13,003 nt of DNA from Candidatus Jorgensenbacteria bacterium RIFCSPLOWO2_12_FULL_42_11 (lineage in GTDB: Bacteria; Patescibacteriota; Minisyncoccia; UBA6257; MFKM01), in assembly GCA_001779575.1 (NCBI GenBank), contig MFKM01000035.1, positions 1 through 13,003 on the forward strand, in the 5' to 3' direction. Below, piece by piece: positions 6,889 to 12,226 of this stretch. How positions within the stretch are numbered: the stretch's first letter is position 1; every line of letters starts with the position of its first letter. The position numbers and the translations under genes were made by a program. Below the pieces are notes generated by a model. The model saw only the letters and a list, made by a program, of their open reading frames with translations, did no database searches and was not told the DNA's origin.

Positions 6889-7079
6889 AGTTGTAATAGT
6901 GTTTGTTTAAACTGGGGATTTATTAAATTTTGTTTATAAATAAAAGATTTTCGTTTCTAATTTATTGTTGAAAAAAACTGGAAAAAATGAGTATAAATTA
7001 TTTTATTTTTCAATCACCGATTTTTTATTGTCAATTTATCAAGTTAATACTAACAAGTAAACCACAACTTATCCAGAAC
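6889..7079. other. AT-rich dnaA-dnaN gap with DnaA-box-like sites; candidate origin element
   Basis: This 191-base gap has no gene and is very AT-rich, fitting a DNA-unwinding element. At its right edge, just after the dnaA stop, are TAAACCACA (7058-7066, two mismatches to TTATCCACA) and TTATCCAGA (7069-7077, one mismatch), whose starts are 11 bases apart, about one helical turn. On the other strand TTATAAACA (6931-6939 on the minus strand) differs from TTATNCACA at one position. Calling it an origin is an inference from gene order, composition and these near-matches; none is a perfect box. Confidence 0.4.
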
Positions 7080-8477
7080 TTACGCGGATTTATTAATCAT
7101 TTCTTTTATTAAAATTATTTTTTGGTTTAAAACCGAATTTTGATTAATTTCTCGGGAAATTTTGGTGCAGGCGTGAATAACGGTGGTGTGGTCTCTTTTG
7201 CCGAGCTTTTCGCCGATAGAGGGATAAGAGGAATTAAGCATCTCTCTTAATAAATACATCGTAATTTGGCGAGGTTCAACGACTTCTTTCTTTTTACACT
7301 TGGCCATCATATCGGCTGGAGAGATCTCAAAGAACTCCCCCACGGTTTTTATCACGTCATTGGCGCTGATGTTTTTTGTGTTTACGCGCACTACCTCGTT
7401 GACAATTTCTTCTAATTTCTGGGCGTTAATTTTGTCTTTTTTGATGTCCTGATAAAAAACAACCTTGTTTAAAACCCCTTCTAATTCGCGGATATTTTTT
7501 TTAACTTTATTGGCTATCAATTCCAGGGCTTTGTCTTCAATTTGCCACCTATTCTCCTGGGCCTTTGTTCGGAGAATGGCTAATCGGGTTTCGTAGTCGG
7601 GGTAGCTAATATCGGCGATCATGCCGCCTTCAAAACGAGAACGCAGCCTCTCTTCTATGATAGGAATGGCGGCCGGCGCCCGGTCGGAAGACATTATTAT
7701 CTGCTTGTTGTTTTCGTATAAGACATTAAAGGTGTGAAAAAATTCTTCTTCGGTTCTTTCTTTGCCGCCGATAAACTGAATATCGTCAATAATCAAAACA
7801 TCGGTATTGCGATACCTTTTTTTGATATCGTCCATTTTATTATTGCGGATTCCCCAGAGCATGTCGTTAAGAAATTTTTCCGAACTGACGTAAAGAACCT
7901 TAATCTGATTTTTGTAAACACTTTTAATTTCGTTGCCGGTCGCTTGGAGGAGGTGGGTTTTGCCCAACCCCACCCCGCCGTAAATAAAGAGCGGATTGTA
8001 TTTTTTTCCGACATCTTTTATCACCGCCGTAACGGCGGCGTAAGCCAATTCGTTTGAAGAACCGACAATGAAAGATTTTAAGGTGTAGCGAGGGTTAAGA
8101 TTGGTTTCGGAGTCAATTTTTAATTCAATCAGCGGTTTTTGTTTTTCGATTTCGGCAAAAGTTTCCGGCTGATCCCCTTTTTTTGTTTTTATTAAATCTG
8201 GCTGGGGTTGGCGTTCAACAATATACTCAACAACCTTAATGGAGCTGTCCATGTTTCTCAAAGAACCCAAAATAAGTTTGTGATAACGATTCTTCACCCA
8301 TTCCTTGGCAAAATTATTAGGCAGGCCGACGATAACCGTCCCCTCGCTTTCCTTCTTGTTGATAAGACGGCTGCTTTTTAGCCAGGTAAGAAAATTTGGC
8401 CGAGAAATTTGAATTTCGATTTCCCCCAAAACTCCCCGCCAGAGATCGTTTAGGTTTGCGTTAACCATTGATTTCAT
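7080..8477 (-). CDS. dnaA: chromosomal replication initiator DnaA
   Basis: DnaA binds origin boxes, oligomerises with ATP and opens the duplex. The 465-residue product has all four domains: domain I (about 5-85), a charged linker (90-125), the AAA+ domain with Walker A GGVGLGKTH (167-175), Walker B VLIIDDIQF (227-235), sensor I around SSDRAP (263-268), box VII with R281 in RLRSRFEGG and sensor II near RELEGVLN (330-337), then the DNA-binding domain with signature DHTTVIHA (429-436). ATG 8477 is preferred over the in-frame ATG four codons in, because a -10-like TATAGT ends just 5 bases before it, giving a leaderless message. dnaN lies downstream; rpmH diverges upstream. Confidence 0.97.
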   Translation of the reverse strand: MKSMVNANLNDLWRGVLGEIEIQISRPNFLTWLKSSRLINKKESEGTVIVGLPNNFAKEWVKNRYHKLILGSLRNMDSSIKVVEYIVERQPQPDLIKTKKGDQPETFAEIEKQKPLIELKIDSETNLNPRYTLKSFIVGSSNELAYAAVTAVIKDVGKKYNPLFIYGGVGLGKTHLLQATGNEIKSVYKNQIKVLYVSSEKFLNDMLWGIRNNKMDDIKKRYRNTDVLIIDDIQFIGGKERTEEEFFHTFNVLYENNKQIIMSSDRAPAAIPIIEERLRSRFEGGMIADISYPDYETRLAILRTKAQENRWQIEDKALELIANKVKKNIRELEGVLNKVVFYQDIKKDKINAQKLEEIVNEVVRVNTKNISANDVIKTVGEFFEISPADMMAKCKKKEVVEPRQITMYLLREMLNSSYPSIGEKLGKRDHTTVIHACTKISREINQNSVLNQKIILIKEMINKSA

Positions 8478-8482
8478 AATAA

Positions 8483-8512
8483 ACTATAAAATCAGCAACG
8501 CAAGATTGTAAA
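8483..8512 (-). promoter_or_regulatory. dnaA promoter, predicted leaderless
   Basis: On the minus strand, TTTACA (complement of 8507-8512, 5 of 6 to the -35) is followed after 18 bases by TATAGT (complement of 8483-8488, 5 of 6 to the -10). The ATG starts 5 bases after the -10, so transcription would begin at or next to the start codon. Confidence 0.5.
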
Positions 8513-8530
8513 AAAGGGCTTTTGTAATTT

Positions 8531-8641
8531 ACCCCGTTAGAAGTTTGATTGTTGATTTTCTTAAACATTAGGTTCTAAGACAAAAAGGCATTAAGATTAG
8601 TTTACCACCGAAAAAAATAGCGGTAAACTTCTAAACGGGGT
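8531..8641. repeat. inverted repeat between dnaA and rpmH
   Basis: Arms 8531-8546 and 8625-8641 pair over 16 bp (ACCCCG TTAGAAGTTT against AAACTTCTAA, one bulged A, CGGGGT). Inside and partly overlapping the right arm is a second pair, GTTTACC (8600-8606) with GGTAAAC (8622-8628), so the two hairpins compete. A direct repeat TTGTTGATT follows each outer arm (8549-8557 and 8646-8654). The region lies between two divergent promoters and may be an operator, an origin element or both. Confidence 0.6.
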
Positions 8642-8648
8642 TTACTTG

Positions 8649-8677
8649 TTGATTAATTGGGGAAAAGTGTTTAAAAT
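8649..8677 (+). promoter_or_regulatory. rpmH promoter, predicted nearly leaderless
   Basis: TTGATT (8649-8654, 4 of 6) and TAAAAT (8672-8677, 5 of 6) are 17 bases apart. The rpmH ATG at 8686 is only 8 bases beyond the -10, so transcription would begin at about 8684. The -35 overlaps the second TTGTTGATT copy. Confidence 0.45.
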
Positions 8678-8685
8678 TAGATGAT

Positions 8686-8820
8686 ATGTCGATTACTTAT
8701 CAACCAAAAAAGAAAAAACGGAGCAGAATCCACGGGTTTTTGAAACGGACGATGACTACCGGGGGTCGACGAACCTTATCTCGAAGGCGTCAAAAGGGCC
8801 GTAAAAAATTAACGGTTTAA
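8686..8820 (+). CDS. rpmH: 50S ribosomal protein L34
   Basis: This 44-residue, very basic protein matches L34 along its whole length: TYQPKKKKRSR at residues 4-14, HGFLKR at 16-21, then a GGRR turn and the ending RRQKGRKKLTV. It is a structural protein of the large ribosomal subunit. It starts the rightward cluster rpmH-yidC-jag opposite dnaA, the standard origin arrangement. The yidC ATG comes 6 bases after its stop, so the two are probably translationally coupled. rnpA, which commonly follows rpmH, is absent here. Confidence 0.97.
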   Translation: MSITYQPKKKKRSRIHGFLKRTMTTGGRRTLSRRRQKGRKKLTV

Positions 8821-8826
8821 TTGTTT

Positions 8827-9531
8827 ATGAAGAATTTGTTTCACACTCTGCTTTATCAGCCGATTCTTGAGGTTTTGATATTCATTTACAAAGCCATCGC
8901 CTTTCGGGACTTGGGCATTGCTATTATTTTGCTGACTGTCTTTATAAGGTTTTTGCTTTTGCCTTTTTTCCATCGCGGAGCGAAAGACCAGACTAAAATT
9001 CAAAGGTTGCAGCCGTTGGTTAAAAAAATCCAGCAAGACCACAAAGACGACAAGGAAAAACAAACCAAGGCCTTGCTTGACCTTTACAAAGAACATTGTG
9101 TCAATCCTTTTTCCGGCATCGTGCTTTTAATCGTGCAATTGCCGGTTTTGATTGCTCTTTACCGGGTTTTTTTAAAAGGTCTTTCCAACGCCGCTTTTGA
9201 CAATTATAAATTTTTGAGTTTAATTGATTTAAGCCAGAAGAATTTTTTGATTACGATTTTGGCAATCCTGGCTCAATATTGGCAGGGAAAGATAATGATG
9301 ATGCCGAAAGCAGGCGTCTGCTCGGTTGCCGCCGACCGCGCCAATCAGGCGATGTTGTATATCGGTCCAGCCCTGACCCTTTTGGTTCTAAGCAACCTGC
9401 CGTCCGCTATCGGTCTTTATTGGTTGGTTTCGTCGCTTTTTTCTTTGGGCCAGCAAGTTTTTATCAATAAATCGTTAGAAAAACAAAAACAACATGGAAC
9501 AATTATTGGAGAAAATAAAAAAACTGCTTGA
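8827..9531 (+). CDS. yidC: YidC/Oxa1-family membrane protein insertase
   Basis: It inserts and folds inner-membrane proteins, alone or with SecYEG. The product is 234 residues from the ATG at 8827, close to the size of the Gram-positive Oxa1-like form that lacks the large periplasmic domain. Features seen are a first conserved helix with the groove arginine R41 in VFIRFLLLP, a charged cytoplasmic hairpin (about 50-90), the block NPFSGIVLLIVQLPVLIALYR within 93-113, and later helices around 137-152, 175-190 and 193-212, ending in a basic tail. A TTG two codons earlier directly abuts the rpmH stop; the ATG is preferred. The 3' end overlaps jag by 38 bases. Confidence 0.95.
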   Translation: MKNLFHTLLYQPILEVLIFIYKAIAFRDLGIAIILLTVFIRFLLLPFFHRGAKDQTKIQRLQPLVKKIQQDHKDDKEKQTKALLDLYKEHCVNPFSGIVLLIVQLPVLIALYRVFLKGLSNAAFDNYKFLSLIDLSQKNFLITILAILAQYWQGKIMMMPKAGVCSVAADRANQAMLYIGPALTLLVLSNLPSAIGLYWLVSSLFSLGQQVFINKSLEKQKQHGTIIGENKKTA

Positions 9532-9919
9532 GTTGACCGGGTTAGATGATTTTGAGATAAATTTAAACGAGTCGTCAAAAAGATTTTCCATTATCATCAA
9601 CGATCAATTAATCGCCCAGGATTTGCCCGGGTTTTTAGAAGATTTTGAATATCTGGTTAATTTGATTTCCCAGAAAGAAAGCCAGCAGAAAGTGTGGCTG
9701 GATGTTAATAATTATCGCCGGGAACGCGAGCGGCTGATTACTGAATTAGCCAAAGCCGCCGCCCATAAAGCGATTCTTGATAAAAAAGAAATTTTATTGC
9801 CGGCGATGAACGCTTACGAACGCCGGTTGGTTCATTTGGAAATTGCTTCTCATCCCGATTTAAAAACCGAAAGCATCGGCGAAGGCAAAGAACGAAAAGT
9901 GGTGATTAAACCAATTTAA
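9494..9919 (+). CDS. jag: Jag/KhpB-type RNA-binding protein with R3H domain
   Basis: Jag (SpoIIIJ-associated, KhpB) is a KH-R3H protein encoded after yidC in many bacteria and linked to RNA binding and cell-envelope control. This copy has 141 residues. The KH-like part is about 18-75 (LDDFEINLNESS, then EYLVNLISQ, then VWLDVNNYRRERE). The R3H part is about 76-140, with the motif R110-x-x-x-H114 in AYERRLVHLEIAS and ERKVVIKP at the end. The usual glycine loop of the KH domain (Gly-x-x-Gly before the YLVNLI helix) is replaced by AQDLPGFLED, so KH RNA binding may be weakened. The separate N-terminal Jag-N domain is absent. It overlaps the yidC end by 38 bases, which suggests coupled translation. 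Confidence 0.88.
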   Translation: MEQLLEKIKKLLELTGLDDFEINLNESSKRFSIIINDQLIAQDLPGFLEDFEYLVNLISQKESQQKVWLDVNNYRRERERLITELAKAAAHKAILDKKEILLPAMNAYERRLVHLEIASHPDLKTESIGEGKERKVVIKPI

Positions 9920-9928
9920 CTACAAAAA

Positions 9929-10042
9929 CAAAAACCTTTTTCCCAAACCTTTTCCTCGCCAGCCATTTCCGTTCAGATAAATTATGGAGCGAGGGATAAT
10001 TTATGACTTCACTTCAACAGGCTGGCTAAAGAAAAGTTTTTG
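9929..10042. repeat. nested inverted-repeat element A
   Basis: Three nested pairs are visible. The outer is CAAAAAC (9929-9935) with GTTTTTG (10036-10042). The middle is GCCAGCC (9958-9964) with GGCTGGC (10020-10026). The inner is ATAAATTAT (9977-9985) with ATAATTTAT (9996-10004), around the loop GGAGCGAGGG. No gene lies in it. It shares motif order with element B at 10793-11024: CCCAAAC, then CAGCC, ATAAATTA, a core, TAATTTAT and GGCTG. Confidence 0.6.
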
Positions 10043-10070
10043 CTTTTCAAGGGCGAGCACTACTCTTTGA

Positions 10071-10112
10071 ACACTAATTAACACAGATTTAATGCGGATT
10101 TATACTAGTATA
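10071..10112. repeat. degenerate 10-base repeats and a 12-bp palindrome
   Basis: Three loosely matching 10-base units, ACACTAATTA, ACACAGATTT and AATGCGGATT (10071-10100), are followed at once by the perfect palindrome TATACTAGTATA (10101-10112). No coding frame is supported here. The gap 9920-10256 otherwise holds element A, a promoter and a leader hairpin. Confidence 0.4.
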
Positions 10113-10131
10113 TTTTGCGCCCCCTGAAAAT

Positions 10132-10160
10132 TTGACAGATTAAGAAAATAGGTGTATAAT
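10132..10160 (+). promoter_or_regulatory. perfect-consensus sigma70 promoter of the orphan gene
   Basis: TTGACA (10132-10137) and TATAAT (10155-10160) both match perfectly with the optimal 17-base spacer. Transcription should start near 10167, giving a leader of about 90 bases before the ATG at 10257. Confidence 0.85.
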
Positions 10161-10197
10161 TCTCCTATCTTAAAGTAAGGTGTCTAACTAAAAATCA

Positions 10198-10233
10198 AAA
10201 GAGCAGACATCTCGCTAAAGATGTTTGCTCTTT
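10198..10233 (+). promoter_or_regulatory. leader hairpin of the orphan gene
   Basis: AAAGAGCAGACATCT (10198-10212) pairs with AGATGTTTGCTCTTT (10219-10233) as a 15-bp stem, with one G-U pair and a 6-base loop CGCTAA. It is followed on the + strand by eight A, not U, so it is not a normal rightward terminator. It ends 11 bases before the Shine-Dalgarno (10245-10251). It could stabilise the message or bind a regulator; this is inference. Confidence 0.65.
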
Positions 10234-10256
10234 AAAAAAAAGAAAAGGAGGGTGTT

Positions 10257-10709
10257 ATGAAGGTTATCGCTAAAGGAAAAGAGTGGAATGACCAGGACGC
10301 AACAGAACGTTTAAGGGCGGAAAAATGGTGTGAAATCGCCCGAAGCTTAATGGAACAACCAGGTTTCCCTGTTTATCTTGACGAAACCGCAGAATTAATT
10401 CCTGAAAAAATAGCGGTTCTTAGCGTTAGCATTATTAACGCGAAGACAGATCGAGGATTTGGTCGTCTCGTTATAATATCAGTAGAATCAACTGGGATGA
10501 GAATGGAAGTCCTTGATCAGAATAACGATTACTGCAATATCAGAATTACGAAAGCAGAGATAGAGGGAAAGAAAATTACGGTAAAGTGGAAGATGGGCGT
10601 AGACAAACTCGTGGAGATACCAGGTTACAAAGATAGCCCTCCAGAATTTGTTTACGAAGAAACTCCCGTTGAACGTAGCAAGGTGCTATATTGGGAAGAC
10701 TACCAATAG
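10257..10709 (+). CDS. unrecognised soluble protein in a self-contained transcription unit
   Basis: I do not recognise this 150-residue protein. It has no signal peptide or membrane helix. The first 40 residues look helical and charged; the middle (about 50-115) alternates hydrophobic and polar residues as in beta strands, for example IAVLSVSIINA and RLVIISVES. Cys25 and Cys93 are isolated. The tail is acidic with several aromatic residues. The start is fixed by the Shine-Dalgarno AAGGAGG at 10245-10251, strong in a window where most genes have none. The gene has a perfect promoter, a leader hairpin and a 14-bp terminator stem, and stands alone between two related inverted-repeat elements. 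These expression signals differ from those of its neighbours, which may mean recent acquisition or a need for high expression. Coding potential is well supported; function is unknown. Confidence 0.75.
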   Translation: MKVIAKGKEWNDQDATERLRAEKWCEIARSLMEQPGFPVYLDETAELIPEKIAVLSVSIINAKTDRGFGRLVIISVESTGMRMEVLDQNNDYCNIRITKAEIEGKKITVKWKMGVDKLVEIPGYKDSPPEFVYEETPVERSKVLYWEDYQ

Positions 10710-10722
10710 ACACTTTAAAGAT

Positions 10723-10752
10723 AAAAAGCCTGTAAAAATTTACAGGCTTTTT
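10723..10752. terminator. bidirectional rho-independent terminator
   Basis: AAAAAGCCTGTAAA (10723-10736) and TTTACAGGCTTTTT (10739-10752) form a perfect 14-bp inverted repeat, with A-rich bases before and T-rich bases after. It can end transcription from the orphan gene on the + strand, 13 bases after its stop, and could also stop leftward transcription. Confidence 0.9.
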
Positions 10753-10792
10753 CATTTTTCAACCAGCCTGTGATTATGAGGCAAATCAAACT

Positions 10793-11024
10793 TCCCAAAC
10801 TTCCCTAAATTCAGCCCGTCGAGAGGGTTGGTCATAAATTACCGAAGCGAACGAGAGGAAAGCCGGCACTAACTGAACCTAATAAGATAATGAGCGAAGC
10901 CCCGATGAGCGGGGCGAAGCGAATTCTATCTTATTGAGGCGAAGGAATTCCGGAAGGCCTTCCCGAAGTGGGCGTGATAATTTATCTAACCTGAAGACCT
11001 TGGCTGATGAAGGGAAGTTTGGGA
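10793..11024. repeat. nested inverted-repeat element B
   Basis: Five nested pairs are seen. TCCCAAACTTCCC (10793-10805) pairs perfectly with 11012-11024. TCAGCC (10811-10816) pairs with GGCTGA (11002-11007). ATAAATTA (10834-10841) pairs with TAATTTAT (10978-10985). AATAAGATA (10881-10889) pairs with TATCTTATT (10927-10935). GCCCCG (10899-10904) pairs with CGGGGC (10910-10915) around a 5-base loop. Two further palindromes, GGAATTCC and GGAAGGCCTTCC, lie on the right side of the core. No gene is supported in 10753-11060. It resembles element A with an expanded centre. Confidence 0.65.
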
Positions 11025-11060
11025 GAAATAAACCAGCTTTGAGAAAAAGTTTTTACTTCC

Positions 11061-11441
11061 TTAATCACTAATCCCTAAGCTATAAAGCAGATTATCGTAG
11101 CGGTTGATAAAGAGAATTTTGTTGCCTAAAGTTTTGAGGTTGGCGGCATCAATAATTTTTCCTTCCGTGGTTGGGTCAAAAACCAATTCGGGCGCCGTTA
11201 AATTATTTAAATCAAATTTATAAAAACCATCATTGGTATAAATTGACTTTTGGAGATAATCATCGGGCCAGTTGGTTTTGGGGCTGGTCGGCGTAAAAAG
11301 GAAGCAATAAAGAGAATTGGATTTTAAAACGCATTTATCCGGCAGGACCATAAACGGGAAGTCGTTGATGGTTTGCCCGGCCCAGTTGATTAAACTGCTT
11401 TTTTGTTTTGGAATTTCAGCCCCAAATCGTCCTTTAGCCAT
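11061..11441 (-). CDS. 3' part of the frameshifted beta-propeller-like gene
   Basis: This frame of 126 codons continues the gene at 11390-12202 after a one-base shift. Its own ATG (11441) lies inside the upstream part and is probably not used. Read through the junction, residues such as SSLINWAGQTINDFPFMVLP follow directly on the upstream sequence. The segment FMVLPDKC followed later by LYCFLF resembles the LPEKC/CAV-type end of a family of membrane-anchored WD40/TolB-like proteins I recall from Patescibacteria; that match is from memory. Adding one base gives a 380-residue protein ending at 11061. It is therefore most likely a broken or slippage-read gene, not an independent one. Confidence 0.6.
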   Translation of the reverse strand: MAKGRFGAEIPKQKSSLINWAGQTINDFPFMVLPDKCVLKSNSLYCFLFTPTSPKTNWPDDYLQKSIYTNDGFYKFDLNNLTAPELVFDPTTEGKIIDAANLKTLGNKILFINRYDNLLYSLGISD

Positions 11442-12202
11442 TTAATTATTAATCCGTTGCCGGGTGGAACAATTTCGTCAAAATTGAGTTTGGAGAGATT
11501 AAGCCGCCAAGCCGAACCCATTACTAAAGAGGAAGGTTTATCGGTAAAAATTATTTCATCCGGCCTCAACCAGTCCATTTTTAAATCCTTCAGGGCAAAA
11601 TTTTTAATAATTGTTTTAATCGCTTTTTCTTTTTGTTTGGCGTCATTAGATAAGTATTTAGCCAGGTCAATAATGGCTAAATTAGTTTGGTTGTTTTGGC
11701 TGATGACCGCGGCCAATCTTTTGGCTTCCGGCGACCAGGCCGTTGATTTGATTTCCATCGGCAAAGGCGACCAATTATTATTTGTCAGGTCAAAAATGCT
11801 GAATTGCGGCTGGGTTGGGTTGCCGAAAGCGACCATAATTTTTTGGCTATCAGGAGAAGGCAGGATAAAATTAAGGTTTTGAATTTCCTGTTCCAAAAGA
11901 AAAACGTCTTGACCGCCGGGATTGACTTTGGCGATTTTACCTGTCTCGGTGACATAAAAAATTTCTTGGGTGCTGGAAGCAGCCCAGTAATCAAAAATTG
12001 GACTGCCAGAGATGGTTTTCAGCCGACCGCTGGCCGGGGGGGCTTCTCTTGTCGGTGATTGGGTTTGGGCGGTAATCGGTTGGGCTGTTGGTTGAGGATT
12101 GATAGTCTTTGGGGCGGTTGCTTTGCTGATAACAAAATAAATCAGCCAGGCCAATGCCAAGATTCCGATGATTCCGATAATAAAACCTAAAAATTTACGC
12201 AT
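11390..12202 (-). CDS. membrane-anchored beta-propeller-like protein, 5' part, frameshifted
   Basis: The 270-residue frame starts with a basic residue pair and one membrane helix (about 5-26). A Pro/Thr/Gln-rich linker (about 28-58) follows, then short repeats of the WD40/TolB kind: FDYWAASSTQEIFYVTETGK, then NLNFILPSPDSQKIMVAFG, then STAWSPEAKRLAAVISQNN. The bulk is expected outside the membrane. The frame ends prematurely at FQNKKAV, where the minus strand has an A6 tract (T6 at 11399-11404); one extra A there joins it to the frame ending at 11061, giving 380 residues. The defect could be a mutation, a sequencing or assembly indel, or natural slippage. It follows the pilin-like gene by 24 bases and is probably in the same operon. 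There is no Shine-Dalgarno. Confidence 0.75.
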   Translation of the reverse strand: MRKFLGFIIGIIGILALAWLIYFVISKATAPKTINPQPTAQPITAQTQSPTREAPPASGRLKTISGSPIFDYWAASSTQEIFYVTETGKIAKVNPGGQDVFLLEQEIQNLNFILPSPDSQKIMVAFGNPTQPQFSIFDLTNNNWSPLPMEIKSTAWSPEAKRLAAVISQNNQTNLAIIDLAKYLSNDAKQKEKAIKTIIKNFALKDLKMDWLRPDEIIFTDKPSSLVMGSAWRLNLSKLNFDEIVPPGNGLIIKWLKDDLGLKFQNKKAV

Positions 12203-12226
12203 ATTATTTCAAATAAAAATTTCTGC

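Noticed and set aside
7734..8057. 107-codon frame antisense to dnaA
   Set aside because: It lies opposite the AAA+ core of dnaA, and its sequence is explained by the conserved codons on the other strand.
10198..10233. Intrinsic terminator acting rightward
   Set aside because: The stem is followed by A8 and not a T-tract on the + strand, and it lies between a perfect promoter and the Shine-Dalgarno of the gene it would switch off.
10793..11024. CRISPR array or insertion sequence
   Set aside because: The repeats are inverted and nested rather than regularly spaced direct repeats, and no transposase frame lies inside or near.
11403..11882. 159-codon + strand frame
   Set aside because: Antisense to the beta-propeller-like gene, which has a membrane anchor, linker and repeat-like segments; the + strand product is a compositional shadow.
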